Of a DNA stretch of 64,000 bases, positions 52,219-61,223 are shown one piece after another. Below the pieces are notes generated by a model. The model saw nothing but the letters and a program-made list of their open reading frames with translations, had not been told where the DNA came from and ran no database searches. The first letter of the stretch is position 1; the number at the start of each line of letters is the position of its first letter. The stretch lies in assembly GCA_945862305.1 (NCBI GenBank), contig CAMAXF010000006.1:62001-126000 (forward strand), read 5' to 3'. The position numbers were made by a program, and so were the translations under genes. This stretch comes from Bordetella parapertussis (lineage in GTDB: Bacteria > Pseudomonadota > Gammaproteobacteria > Burkholderiales > Burkholderiaceae_A).

Positions 52219-52956
52219 TCAAATGCCTGTGCACCAGATCGCAGCAGCGAAACGGCCGCACTGTGGCTGCCGTCGGAAGGAGAAAAAACGGTCCGGGTTT
52301 GACGCGGTGCATCGCCCATCGGCGACGATGTCGAGGGACACCCCGGTCGCCCTCTCCCATCGTCCCAGGCGGTCTTGAGCCAGGCCATGAAGGTCCGCAA
52401 AGAAGTGCCCTGGGCGGCCCGCAACAAAGCGGCCAGCGTCTTTGGAAAATGCGGCCAGCACGTCCGGCCCCACCTCAAATGCGGAGGGGCCGATTGCTGG
52501 GCCCAGCCACACTCGAAAGCCGTGAGCGCCCGAGGACTGCTGCGCTGCAGCCTGCCACATGGCGTCCAAGAGGTTCTCGATCACGCCGGCGGCCAGCCCC
52601 CGCCAGCCTGCATGGGCAGCGCCCACCAGGGCAAGCTGCTCGTGGCTCACCAGCACGGGAATGCAGTCGGCCGTCATGATGGTGCAGGCCAGTCCAGCCT
52701 GCTGGGTCCAGACGGCATCGCATTCCAGTTGGTCATTGGGCTCATCGCCCGTGAGGGCCACCACGCGATGTCCATGCACCTGACGAAGCCACACGGGCCG
52801 AGCCCCGATGGCCTGCGCAAAGGAGTGACGGTTTCGCCCAACGGCTACGGGATCGTCGCCCACATGGCTGCCCAGGTTCAGGCCCATGGGCCCCTCTCCC
52901 CGTTGGCTCAAGGCCGCACGCACACCCGGTGGAAATCCGGCGATGGAATCAATCAT
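52219..52956 (-). CDS. pgeF: Multicopper polyphenol oxidase-like / purine nucleoside phosphorylase (YfiH, PgeF family)
   Basis: A 245-residue member of the YfiH/LACC1 family. Members act on purine nucleosides, and E. coli PgeF also removes mis-incorporated L-Ser from peptidoglycan precursors. Conserved segments are GLNLGSHVGDDP, WLRQVHGHRVV, TADCIPVLV (Cys ligand) and AAHAGWRGLAAGV (His ligand). The frame extends upstream to 53067 inside rluD; I choose the ATG at 52956, which overlaps the rluD stop by 8 bases and gives the standard length. The rluD-pgeF pair is conserved in proteobacteria. A 76-base gap separates it from phaC, with no evident terminator. Confidence 0.93.
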   Translation of the reverse strand: MIDSIAGFPPGVRAALSQRGEGPMGLNLGSHVGDDPVAVGRNRHSFAQAIGARPVWLRQVHGHRVVALTGDEPNDQLECDAVWTQQAGLACTIMTADCIPVLVSHEQLALVGAAHAGWRGLAAGVIENLLDAMWQAAAQQSSGAHGFRVWLGPAIGPSAFEVGPDVLAAFSKDAGRFVAGRPGHFFADLHGLAQDRLGRWERATGVSLDIVADGRCTASNPDRFFSFRRQPQCGRFAAAIWCTGI

Positions 52957-53974
52957 GGACCAGCACCAGGTGGTCCGCGGAGATGCCCACAGCGGCCACC
53001 AGGCCCTGAAAATCGGGGGGTGGCGCTGCCTGGACCAGCACGGGCGTCCCCGTGACGGGGTGGTCAAAGCTCAGGCGTGCAGCGTGCAGGGCCTGCCGCG
53101 CCCAACCCTGCGGCAGTGAGAGCCTTGGCGCGGCCTGACGATAGGTCTGATCGCCCAGAATCGGCAGGCCAATCGACTGCAGGTGCACCCGAATTTGGTG
53201 TGTGCGTCCCGTCTCGAGCCGGCATTCAATGAGAGACACCGCCCTGCCCTCCCACTGGCCCTCGGCCCTGGGTCGCAGGTGGGTCGTGGCGGGCTTGCCC
53301 TGGGGCTCGGGCAGCACGGCCATGCGTTGGCGATCACGCGGGTCTCGGCCCAGTTGACCGATCACGCTGCGGTTCTGACGCATCGCCCCCCAGGCCAAGG
53401 CCAGGTACCGCCGCTGCACCGTGCGCGCCTGCAACTGCCGAACCAGTTCGGTCTGGGCTTCCAGGGTCTTGGCCACCACCATCAGGCCAGTCGTGTCCTG
53501 GTCGAGCCGGTGCACGATGCCAGCCCGCGGCACCTCTCGCAGTGCTGGACAGTGATGCAGCAGGCCGTTCAACAGGGTGCCATGGGCGTGTCCGGCGGCC
53601 GGGTGCACCACCAGACCAGCGGGCTTGTTGACCACGAGAACAGCGTCGTCCTCATGAAGAATGACCAAGGGCATGGGCTCGGCCAGCCACTCGCCCTGAG
53701 GCGCGGGCGCAGGCGGGTTGACATCGATCCAGTCCAGTGCCCGAAGCACACGACTGGGCCGAACCACCTGGCCGTTGACCAGCACCGCACCCTCCTCGAT
53801 CCAGCCCTGCAGGCGCGCCCGAGAATGCATGCTGAGCCAGACCGACAGGAGTCGGTCAAGCCGCTGGCCAGCCGCATTCGCGTCGACCTGCATGCGCAGC
53901 GGACTGATATCATCAGACGGCTCACCATCGAGGTCGGTGGAATTGTCCGACGCTGAATAATCATCTGGCTGCAA
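52949..53974 (-). CDS. rluD: 23S rRNA pseudouridine synthase, RluD type
   Basis: RluD makes pseudouridines in helix 69 of 23S rRNA, important for ribosome assembly and termination. An S4-like RNA-binding domain (LDRLLSVWLSMHSRARLQGW) precedes the RluA catalytic domain with GIVHRLDQDTTGLMVVAKTL, holding the catalytic Asp, and RLETGRTHQIRVHLQSIGLP. The start is unclear: a TTG at 53974 has GGAGAG 9 bases upstream; the GTG at 53998 would overlap the bamD start; the ATG at 53893 begins MQVDANAAGQRLDRL. About 30 acidic, disordered residues precede the core if the longer forms are used. Confidence 0.93.
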   Translation of the reverse strand: MQPDDYSASDNSTDLDGEPSDDISPLRMQVDANAAGQRLDRLLSVWLSMHSRARLQGWIEEGAVLVNGQVVRPSRVLRALDWIDVNPPAPAPQGEWLAEPMPLVILHEDDAVLVVNKPAGLVVHPAAGHAHGTLLNGLLHHCPALREVPRAGIVHRLDQDTTGLMVVAKTLEAQTELVRQLQARTVQRRYLALAWGAMRQNRSVIGQLGRDPRDRQRMAVLPEPQGKPATTHLRPRAEGQWEGRAVSLIECRLETGRTHQIRVHLQSIGLPILGDQTYRQAAPRLSLPQGWARQALHAARLSFDHPVTGTPVLVQAAPPPDFQGLVAAVGISADHLVLVHD

Positions 53975-53989
53975 CAGGACTGCTCTCCA

Positions 53990-54859
53990 ATGAATCACAT
54001 GCTGCTCAAGCTTCGCAATCTATCACTCGTCTTCCTCGCGGTGCTCATGACCGGCTGCGCTGCAGACATGGCCGCCCGCGATGAAACCATCAATTGGACA
54101 GCCGATCGCCTCTACGCCGAGGCCAAGGACGAAATGTCTGCAGGCAACTGGGCCCAGGCCATCACACTGCTCCAGAAGCTCGAGTCAAGGTTCCCCTTCG
54201 GGCGTTACGCCCAGCAGGCCCAGATCGACACGGCCTATGCCCATTGGAAGGACAACGAACTTGGCCTGGCCCTTGCAGCGCTCGATCGCTTCCTGCGGCT
54301 CTATCCGAACCATGAGTCGGTGGATTACGTCCTCTATCTCAAGGGCCTGATCAACTTTAACGACCGCGCCACCCTGTTCACGTCGGTCAGTGGCGAAGAC
54401 ATGGCCGAGCGGGATCCCAAGGCTGCACGCGAGGCCTTCGACACATTCAAAGAATTGGTGGCCCGCTTTCCGAACAGCAAGTATGCCGAGGATGCCGCCG
54501 CACGCTCCCGGTTTCTCATCAATGTGCTGGCTCAGAACGACGTGCACGTGGCGCGCTACTACCTGCGCCGTGGGGCGCACTTGGCGGCTGTGAATCGGGC
54601 CCAGACGGTGGTCAAGCAGTTCCAGGATGCCCCAGCCGTGGAGGAGGCGCTTGCGCAGATGGTGCATGGCTATGAGGCCCTGGGCTTGGAGAAGCTCAGC
54701 AAAGACGCGCGCCGCGTTCTGGAGACCAACTATCCCAAGAGCGCCTACCTCACCCAGGCCTACGACCCCCGCAAACGGGGTGGCATTGATGGCGCGTCTG
54801 AATCAGGTGGGGTCTGGTCCAAGCTGAAGGTCTGGGAAAAACTCCCGAGCCTCTTCTAG
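53990..54859 (+). CDS. bamD: Outer membrane lipoprotein BamD (ComL)
   Basis: BamD (289 residues) is the essential lipoprotein partner of BamA. The signal peptide carries a lipobox ending VLMTGC, with the lipidated Cys at residue 22. TPR repeats follow: LYAEAKDEMSAGNWAQAITL, LESRFPFGRYAQQAQIDTAY and FPNSKYAEDAAARSRFLINV. A second in-frame ATG at 53999 is possible; AGGA lies 10 bases before the ATG at 53990. It is the only plus-strand gene right of dif. The last 57 bases overlap the dinG end on the other strand. Confidence 0.96.
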   Translation: MNHMLLKLRNLSLVFLAVLMTGCAADMAARDETINWTADRLYAEAKDEMSAGNWAQAITLLQKLESRFPFGRYAQQAQIDTAYAHWKDNELGLALAALDRFLRLYPNHESVDYVLYLKGLINFNDRATLFTSVSGEDMAERDPKAAREAFDTFKELVARFPNSKYAEDAAARSRFLINVLAQNDVHVARYYLRRGAHLAAVNRAQTVVKQFQDAPAVEEALAQMVHGYEALGLEKLSKDARRVLETNYPKSAYLTQAYDPRKRGGIDGASESGGVWSKLKVWEKLPSLF

Positions 54860-56779
54860 TTTTCTTGTCCGCCGAAAGGCGGGCAGGCTTTTGAGCATCT
54901 GCCTGCCATAGGCCGACTCCGCCAGGCGTCGGTCTCCCACCACGAGCACCCCACGGTCTGTTTCCGTCCGGATCAGACGACCTGCACCCTGCTTGAGGGC
55001 CAGCGTGGCCTCAGGCAGTTGAATCTCTCGAAAGGGGTCGCCACCGCGGGCTCGGCAGGCCGCCATGCGTGCCTCCAGAATGGGGTCATCGGGTGAGGCA
55101 AATGGCAGCTTGTCGATGATCACCAAGGACAAGGCCGTGCCTGGCACATCCACGCCCTCCCAAAAACTCGCACTGCCCACCAGAATGCCCTGGCCGTCGG
55201 CACGAAAAGCCGCAAGTAACTTGTCGCGGGCGGCCTCCCCTTGCACATAGACCGTTCGCTGCAGCCGACCGGCCTTGCGCCAAGCCTCCAGCCGCACCCG
55301 GGCCTGCTCGACCGCACGCAAACTTGTGCAAAGCACGAAGATGCCACCAGGCGAGGCGGCCATCAGGCCCTCCAGGCCTGGGTGGGCCAGCAGTTGGTCC
55401 ATCAGGTCGGCCGCCTTGGGGTCCGGCAGGTCCTCCGGCACCACGAGCAGGGCCTGCTCGTGGTACTGAAAAGGGCTTGGCAACTGCAGCGACTGCTCCG
55501 GCACCAGGCCCAGTCGGCTCGAGAAATAAGAGAAATCCTTCAGGGCCAGCGTGGCCGATACAAAAACCCAGTGGCGCGCCAAGGGCTCGGCCATGAGCGG
55601 CGCCAGGATGCTGGCAATGTCGATCGGTGCCCAATGAAGGCTGATGCCTTGCTTGGAGATCTCGATCCAATGAACGCCCTCGGGCGAGCCCGCAGGCGGG
55701 GTCTCGTCTGGGAGCACCTGCGACATACGCTCGAGAACCAGAGCACTGCGATCGTTGAGGCGCTCCAGCTCTGCGTGGCGCGGTGCGTTCTCAGACTGCG
55801 CTGCGCGAAGGGCCTCCAGGGCGTCGGTCAGGCCCGCCCATGCGGCATCGAGGGCAAGCCGCTGTGCACCGGTGAGATCTGTCCAGCGGCGCCTGGCCTG
55901 TTGCTGGGGCAGCTCCAACGCCGCGCGCAGTTTCAAGGTGGCCAGCTCCACAGCGCCGCATAGCCCCGCCCAGTCGGCGCCATCGCGGGCGTGCATGAGC
56001 CCCGCAGTCAGGCTCTCTCGGCACAGCGTGCTCAGGCCATGGGAGGAGACCACCGCCCCAAAGAACTGGGTGGCAATGTCCGGCAGGGCATGGGCCTCGT
56101 CGATCACCACGGCCTCCACCGCGGGCAGAAGGTCCCCGCTGCCCTGCTGCCGAAGCGCCATGTCGGCGCAGAGCAGGTGATGGTTCACCACAATGAGGTC
56201 TGCAGCCGCCGCCTTCTCTCGGGCCTTGATGACGTGGCAGGACCCAATGCTGGGGCAGTTCTGACCCAGGCAATTCTCGGTGTTCGAGGTCACCAAGGGC
56301 CAAATGCTCGAAGACTCTGGAACCCCTTCACAGCCCGCAATGTCGCCGTCGGTGGAGACCTGTGCGAACTGCTCCACGGTGCGCAGCGCCTGCGCATCCC
56401 GAGGCGTGGCCAGGCGCGCATCGGACTGGGCCAAACCCAGCCGGTGCACGCACAAATAGTTCGAGCGGCCTTTGAGCCTTGCCACCTGAAGGTCGGCCCG
56501 CAGCAGCTCGCGCAGTCGAGGAATGTCGCGGTTGAAGAGCTGGTCTTGTAGCGAGCGCGTGGCCGTGGACACCATGGCCCGGCGGCCGGAGGACATCAGG
56601 GGAACGAGGTAGGCGAAGGTCTTCCCAATGCCGGTGCCCGCCTCGGCCAGCAAGGGGGATTCGCCTGAGAGTGCGGCCTCAATGGCCTGGGCCAGCGCAA
56701 TCTGGCCATCTCGGGCGCGGTAGCCCGGCAGCCCGCTCGCCAGGGGCCCCTCTGGCCCGAGGAGTTCGCGTGCAGACAC
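54803..56779 (-). CDS. dinG: ATP-dependent DNA helicase, DinG/YoaA family
   Basis: A 658-residue XPD-like 5'-3' helicase that unwinds D-loops, R-loops and other structures in repair. Walker A AEAGTGIGKTFAYLVP has Lys53; four cysteines (110, 170, 175, 181) form the expected [4Fe-4S] cluster site; the DEAH box is at 227-230; and the C-terminal motifs include VGSASFWEGVDVPGTALSLV and QGAGRLIRTETDRGVLVVGD. Whether it corresponds to DinG or YoaA of E. coli cannot be settled by eye. Its 3' end overlaps bamD by 57 bases. Confidence 0.93.
   Translation of the reverse strand: MSARELLGPEGPLASGLPGYRARDGQIALAQAIEAALSGESPLLAEAGTGIGKTFAYLVPLMSSGRRAMVSTATRSLQDQLFNRDIPRLRELLRADLQVARLKGRSNYLCVHRLGLAQSDARLATPRDAQALRTVEQFAQVSTDGDIAGCEGVPESSSIWPLVTSNTENCLGQNCPSIGSCHVIKAREKAAAADLIVVNHHLLCADMALRQQGSGDLLPAVEAVVIDEAHALPDIATQFFGAVVSSHGLSTLCRESLTAGLMHARDGADWAGLCGAVELATLKLRAALELPQQQARRRWTDLTGAQRLALDAAWAGLTDALEALRAAQSENAPRHAELERLNDRSALVLERMSQVLPDETPPAGSPEGVHWIEISKQGISLHWAPIDIASILAPLMAEPLARHWVFVSATLALKDFSYFSSRLGLVPEQSLQLPSPFQYHEQALLVVPEDLPDPKAADLMDQLLAHPGLEGLMAASPGGIFVLCTSLRAVEQARVRLEAWRKAGRLQRTVYVQGEAARDKLLAAFRADGQGILVGSASFWEGVDVPGTALSLVIIDKLPFASPDDPILEARMAACRARGGDPFREIQLPEATLALKQGAGRLIRTETDRGVLVVGDRRLAESAYGRQMLKSLPAFRRTRKLEEAREFFPDLQLGPDPT
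54867..54892 (+). terminator. GNRA-loop hairpin just after bamD, inside dinG
   Basis: GTCCGCC (54867-54873) and GGCGGGC (54878-54884) form seven pairs (one G-U) closed by a GAAA tetraloop, 8 bases after the bamD stop. A short TTTT follows at 54889-54892 after AGGC. It could end bamD transcription although it lies inside dinG coding sequence. The short, displaced T run makes it a weak candidate. Confidence 0.45.
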
Positions 56780-56786
56780 CCCCGGT

Positions 56787-56993
56787 CTAGGCGGGCTCGT
56801 TGGGCCGCAACTGCTCTGCGAGCTGGTTCAGACGGTCTTTGAGGGCGAGCTTTCGCTTCTTGAGCCGGCGAATGGCCAGCTCATCGAGCACCGGGCCTTG
56901 CTCGAGGGTTTCGATGAGGTGGTCGAGCTCTCGATGCTCACCCTCGAGTTCGAGCATCTGCATCTGGAGCGTTCGAATGTCGGACAACGGCAT
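56787..56993 (-). CDS. Small YdcH/DUF465-family protein
   Basis: A 68-residue protein of the YdcH (DUF465) family. It is a short, charged helical hairpin: LELEGEHRELDHLIETLEQG, then DELAIRRLKKRKLALKDRLN, the family's conserved basic motif. Function is unknown; small size and coiled-coil character suggest a binding or regulatory role. It sits 3 bases after the secreted hypothetical gene and 7 bases before dinG. Confidence 0.85.
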   Translation of the reverse strand: MPLSDIRTLQMQMLELEGEHRELDHLIETLEQGPVLDELAIRRLKKRKLALKDRLNQLAEQLRPNEPA

Positions 56994-56996
56994 GAA

Positions 56997-57350
56997 CTAT
57001 GACTTCGGCTGGGTCGCCACACGCGCATCTCGAGCACGCTGGCGGGCATCGGCCTGCACCTGTCGAATCGACTCTCGCAAGGTCTCGGCGGCCAGATCGA
57101 TGTCGCGGCTGGCCTTGGTCACCTCCTGGCGAAGGTCTTCCAGGCAGGATGCCGAGACAAACCGGGCCAGGCAGGCCTTTTCCTTGAGGTGTGCATCGGC
57201 CATGAGGGCCTGATGGTCCCTCTCGAGGACGAGCAGCGCCTGACGCGCCTTCTCAATGGCGGCCTTCTCGTGGGGCTCGAGCTCGGCGGCCACGAGTGGC
57301 CCTGCCAAAAAGGCCAGAAGAAAGGGAATGGCGCAGGAGAGACGACGCAT
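56997..57350 (-). CDS. Hypothetical secreted helical protein
   Basis: I do not recognise this 117-residue protein. A signal peptide is clear (MRRLSCAIPFLLAFLAGPLVA, cleavage at about AA-ELEPHEK). The mature part is almost wholly helical and charged, likely a coiled coil, with two cysteines (residues 60 and 69) that could form a disulfide in the periplasm. The C-terminus is Arg/Ala-rich. It lies between zapE and the YdcH-like gene, 16 and 3 bases away, so it is probably co-transcribed with them. Confidence 0.75.
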   Translation of the reverse strand: MRRLSCAIPFLLAFLAGPLVAAELEPHEKAAIEKARQALLVLERDHQALMADAHLKEKACLARFVSASCLEDLRQEVTKASRDIDLAAETLRESIRQVQADARQRARDARVATQPKS

Positions 57351-57366
57351 GGCCGGATTATCGCAC

Positions 57367-58503
57367 CTAGGCCAGGCGCGCGACGCTCTGACGACGCTCT
57401 GACTTGAAATAGTTGGCCGACTGCATGTCGATCAGCCGGCTCGCGGTGCGCTTGAACTCCTGGGCCAGGGTGCCCTGGGTGTAGAGGCCGTCGGGGGGCA
57501 CCTCAGCGCTCAGCGCCAGGCGAACCCCGTGGTCGTAGAGCACATCAACCAGCCATGTGAAGCGTCTGGCCTCTGACGCCATGGAGACTGGCATCTTGGG
57601 CACGTCTGAGAGCAGGATGCTGTGAAATCGATCGGCCAGGGCCAGGTAATCGTTCTGTGAACGCGGGCCCGCACAGAGGGTCTCAAAGCTAAACCAGGCC
57701 ACCCCACCGGCCGTGCGAATGGTGGGAATTGGCCGGCTTTCAATGGTGAGCGTTTCACGCTCCTGAATGGGACCGTCGCACCAACGCCGAAACACGCCCG
57801 CCAGGCCGCGCTCGGCGGCTGCGCCCAGGGGCGTTCGATAGAGGCTTTCATCGAGGTCGGCTGGCGCTTCTTGGAGGCGGCGAAGGTCTTGCCCGGCGTC
57901 GAGGCTCACCACCTCGAGCTGGGCCTTGATGAGTTCGATGGCTGGCAGCAGCTGCTCCCGCTGCAGGCCATCGGGATACAAGGTGTCGGGATGATAGTTC
58001 GAGGTCATGACAAAGGCCACCCGCGCCCGCACGAGGGCACCAAACAGCCGCTCCAGAATCATGGCGTCGGCAATGTCTGAAATGTGAAACTCATCGAAGC
58101 AAATGAGCCGGTATCGACGGGCGATGCGCTCGGCGACCTCCCCGAGCGGGTCTTCGACCATCTTCAGGTCGGCCATCTCCCGATGGGTGGCCCGCATGAA
58201 CTCATGGAAATGAATTCGAAGTTTGCGCTCCAGTGGCACCACTCGAAAGAAGCAGTCCATGAGGAAGCTCTTTCCCACGCCCACACCCCCCCAGAGGTAA
58301 ACGCCCCGGGGCAATGGCGGGTGGATGAGCATCTTGGAGAGCCGGCCGCCTCGCCGCTGCTTGTAATGCACCCATTCATCACAGCAACGGTCGAGTGCCA
58401 GAAGGCCTGGCGCCTGCTGGGCCAGGGGCTCGTAACCCCTGCGCGCCACTTCGGCCAGGTAGAAGTCGGAGACCCTCACCGGAGGAGCCCCATGCAGACT
58501 CAC
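57367..58503 (-). CDS. zapE: Cell division ATPase ZapE (AFG1 family)
   Basis: ZapE (378 residues) is an AAA-type ATPase that associates with the Z-ring during constriction, notably under low oxygen or heat. Walker A GVYLWGGVGVGKSFLMDCFF has Lys78; Walker B is RLICFDEFHISDIADAMIL; MTSNYHPDTLYPDGLQRE is also typical. It is homologous to yeast AFG1. It overlaps the lpd stop by 4 bases, placing it at the end of the 2-oxoglutarate dehydrogenase operon, an arrangement frequent in Burkholderiales. Confidence 0.96.
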   Translation of the reverse strand: MSLHGAPPVRVSDFYLAEVARRGYEPLAQQAPGLLALDRCCDEWVHYKQRRGGRLSKMLIHPPLPRGVYLWGGVGVGKSFLMDCFFRVVPLERKLRIHFHEFMRATHREMADLKMVEDPLGEVAERIARRYRLICFDEFHISDIADAMILERLFGALVRARVAFVMTSNYHPDTLYPDGLQREQLLPAIELIKAQLEVVSLDAGQDLRRLQEAPADLDESLYRTPLGAAAERGLAGVFRRWCDGPIQERETLTIESRPIPTIRTAGGVAWFSFETLCAGPRSQNDYLALADRFHSILLSDVPKMPVSMASEARRFTWLVDVLYDHGVRLALSAEVPPDGLYTQGTLAQEFKRTASRLIDMQSANYFKSERRQSVARLA

Positions 58504-59915
58504 ATATTCAGGGCGCGCTTGTCCGTGGCAAGGGCAGCCTCGCGCACAACCTCGGACAGCGATGGATGGGGATGACAGACCCTGGCGATGTCCTCGGCCG
58601 AGGCCTTGAACTCCATGGCCACAGCCGCCTCTGCGATGAGGTCTGAGGCCGCAGCGGAGATGATGTGCACCCCGAGGATCTCGTCGGTATGTGCATCGGC
58701 CAGGACCTTCACAAAGCCGTCGGCTTCATTCATGCCCAGGGCACGGCCGTTGGCCGCGAAGGGAAAGCTCCCTGCCTTGTAAGCCCGGCCCGCCGCCTTC
58801 AAGGCCTGCTCGGTCTGGCCCACCCAGGCGATCTCGGGCGCGGTGTAGATCACCCAAGGAATGCAGTTGTAATCGATGTGGGTCTTCTGGCCGGCAATGC
58901 GCTCGGCCACCATGACGCCCTCATCCTCGCCCTTGTGTGCGAGCATCGGGCCGCGCACGACATCTCCCACCGCCCAGACCCCGGGCACGCTGGTTTGACA
59001 GTGGTCGTCCACGGGAATGAAGCCACGGGCATCGACAGCCAGGCCGAGTTTCTCGAGGCCGAGGCCTTCGGTGTTGGGCTGACGTCCCACGGACACAATC
59101 AGTCGATCGCACTCCAAGGTCTGCGCCTTGCCATGGGCGTCGGTGTAAGGCACCTTCACGCCCTTCTTGGTTGCGTTGATCTCGCCGATGGAGACGCCCA
59201 TGTGAATGGTGAGGCCCTGATTGGTGAAGAGCTTGAAGGCCTCCTTGCTGACAGCTTCATCGCAGGCGGCCAGAAACTGGGGTGCCGCCTCCAAGACCGT
59301 GACCTCCGAGCCCAGGCGGCGCCAGACCGAGCCCAGCTCCAGGCCAATCACACCCGCGCCAATGACACCGAGTCGCTTCGGCGTCTCAGAAAACTGCAGT
59401 GCGCCCTCGTTGTCGCAGACGGTGACGTTGTCGACGGCCAAACCCGGAAGGTGCCGAGCCTTGGAGCCCGTGGCGATGATGAGGTTCTTGGCCAGGACGG
59501 TGTCGCCCTCGACGACCACCTGAATGCCATCGGCCGTCTTGTCCACAATGGTGGCGTGGCCCTTGAGCCACGTGATTTTATTCTTGCGAAAAAGGAACTC
59601 GATGCCCTTGGTCATCTTGCTGACGATCTCGTCCTTGCGGGCGAGCATCTTGGGCACATTGATCTTGGGCGCGGCCACCTCAATGCCGTGCACATCCACA
59701 TGGTGGGCCACCTGTTCAAAGGCCTCGCTCGAGGCGAGCAGCGCCTTCGAAGGGATGCAGCCCACATTGAGGCAGGTGCCGCCGAGCACTGGGCCAGTGG
59801 GACCAATCCACTTCTCGGCGCAGGCGGTCTTCAGGCCAAGTTGTGCTGCCCGGATGGCCGCAATGTATCCGGCTGGCCCGGCTCCAATGACCAGAACGTC
59901 GTAGACCTGTGACAT
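58500..59915 (-). CDS. lpdA: Dihydrolipoyl dehydrogenase (E3)
   Basis: E3 (471 residues) reoxidises dihydrolipoamide on the E2 subunit, passing electrons through FAD to NAD. The FAD-binding motif GAGPAGYIAAI begins at residue 11, the redox disulfide is Cys48/Cys53 in GGTCLNVGCIPSKALL, and the C-terminal His-Glu pair lies in VCHPHPSLSEVV. AAGGAG is 5 bases before the ATG. It is the third gene of the odhA-odhB-lpd operon, 9 bases after odhB, so it probably serves the 2-oxoglutarate complex. Confidence 0.97.
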   Translation of the reverse strand: MSQVYDVLVIGAGPAGYIAAIRAAQLGLKTACAEKWIGPTGPVLGGTCLNVGCIPSKALLASSEAFEQVAHHVDVHGIEVAAPKINVPKMLARKDEIVSKMTKGIEFLFRKNKITWLKGHATIVDKTADGIQVVVEGDTVLAKNLIIATGSKARHLPGLAVDNVTVCDNEGALQFSETPKRLGVIGAGVIGLELGSVWRRLGSEVTVLEAAPQFLAACDEAVSKEAFKLFTNQGLTIHMGVSIGEINATKKGVKVPYTDAHGKAQTLECDRLIVSVGRQPNTEGLGLEKLGLAVDARGFIPVDDHCQTSVPGVWAVGDVVRGPMLAHKGEDEGVMVAERIAGQKTHIDYNCIPWVIYTAPEIAWVGQTEQALKAAGRAYKAGSFPFAANGRALGMNEADGFVKVLADAHTDEILGVHIISAAASDLIAEAAVAMEFKASAEDIARVCHPHPSLSEVVREAALATDKRALNM

Positions 59916-59924
59916 GGCGTCTCC

Positions 59925-61190
59925 TTAAATTTCCAGCAACAGCCGTGAGGGGTCTTCGAGCGCCTCCTTCATGGTGACCAGGCCCAGCACCGCCTCTCGG
60001 CCATCGATGATGCGGTGGTCGTAGGACATGGCCAGGTAATTGATGGGCCGCACCACGACCTGGCCGTTCTCCACCACGGCCCGTTCTTTGGTGGCATGAA
60101 TGCCCAGAATGGCCGACTGGGGTGGATTGATGATGGGTGTGGACAGCATGGAGCCGAAGACGCCACCATTGGAAATCGAGAAGGTGCCACCCGTCAGCTC
60201 TTCGATGGTGAGCTTGCCGTCCTTGGCCTTGGCGCCGAAGTCGGCAATGGTCTTCTCAATTTCGGCAAAGGTGAGCTGGTCTGCATTGCGAATGATGGGC
60301 ACCACCAGGCCACGCGGCGAGCCAACAGCGATGCCGATGTCGAAGTAGCCGTGGTAGACGATGTCGTTGCCATCGACCGAGGCATTGAGGATGGGGTACT
60401 TCTTCAGGGCCGCCACGGCCGCCTTCACAAAGAAAGACATGAAGCCCAGCTTCACGCCGTGTTCCTTCTCGAAGCGCTCCACATACTGTTTGCGCAGCGC
60501 CATGACAGGCGCCATGTTCACCTCGTTGAAGGTGGTGAGAATGGCATTGGTGGACTGGGACTGCACCAGTCGCTCCGCCACCCGAGCGCGCAGGCGGCTC
60601 ATGGGCACACGCTGCTCGGGTCGCTCATTGAGCATGGCCTCTGGACCAAACTGCGGAATGACTGCCGGCAGAGCGCTCACACTTGTATTGGCCGCAGGGG
60701 CCGGTGCTGGGCTTGCGGCCCGGGCGGGTGCGGCCGAAGGGGCTGCAGCAGCTGCGAGTACATCACCCTTGGTGATGCGGCCGTCCTTGCCGGAGCCACT
60801 CGAGAGGCTCACGCCGGTTTCGGCCATGAGCTTGGCGGCTGCTGGCATGGCCACGCCCGTCGACTGGTTGGACGCCGCCGGCGCTGCAGCCGGTGCAGCA
60901 GCAGCAGGGGCTGCAGCGGGCGCACTGGTGACCTGTGTGGCTGTCTTTGCGTCGGTATCGACCCGCGCAATCACCTCCCCAGAGACCACGGTGCCGCCGT
61001 CGCCCTTGAGCACCTCGGTGAGCACACCGGCCGCCGGGGCCGGCACCTCGAGCACCACCTTGTCGGTCTCGATCTCGATGAGGATTTCATCAGCCTTCAC
61101 CGCCTCACCGGGCTTTTTCTTCCACTGCAACAACGTTGCCTCGGCAACGGATTCAGACAGCTGCGGGACCTTCACTTCTTGGATGGACAT
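59925..61190 (-). CDS. odhB: Dihydrolipoyllysine-residue succinyltransferase (2-oxoglutarate dehydrogenase E2)
   Basis: E2 (421 residues) carries succinyl from E1 to CoA. A single N-terminal lipoyl domain has the lipoylation lysine in [20 protein letters not shown] (Lys44). An Ala/Pro-rich linker follows, then the peripheral-subunit-binding domain ([19 protein letters not shown]), a second linker, and the catalytic core ending in [19 protein letters not shown] with the catalytic His and Asp. It is 33 bases after odhA. The Ala-rich linkers are simple sequence but in frame. Confidence 0.97.
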   Translation of the reverse strand: MSIQEVKVPQLSESVAEATLLQWKKKPGEAVKADEILIEIETDKVVLEVPAPAAGVLTEVLKGDGGTVVSGEVIARVDTDAKTATQVTSAPAAAPAAAAPAAAPAASNQSTGVAMPAAAKLMAETGVSLSSGSGKDGRITKGDVLAAAAAPSAAPARAASPAPAPAANTSVSALPAVIPQFGPEAMLNERPEQRVPMSRLRARVAERLVQSQSTNAILTTFNEVNMAPVMALRKQYVERFEKEHGVKLGFMSFFVKAAVAALKKYPILNASVDGNDIVYHGYFDIGIAVGSPRGLVVPIIRNADQLTFAEIEKTIADFGAKAKDGKLTIEELTGGTFSISNGGVFGSMLSTPIINPPQSAILGIHATKERAVVENGQVVVRPINYLAMSYDHRIIDGREAVLGLVTMKEALEDPSRLLLEI

Positions 61191-61223
61191 GTTCGACTCG
61201 TTGGAATAAGGAATGAATTGGGA

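Noticed and set aside
60650..60970. Ala/Pro-rich repeats in odhB as a possible repeat element
   Set aside because: They are the normal flexible linkers between the lipoyl, binding and catalytic domains of E2 and stay in frame.
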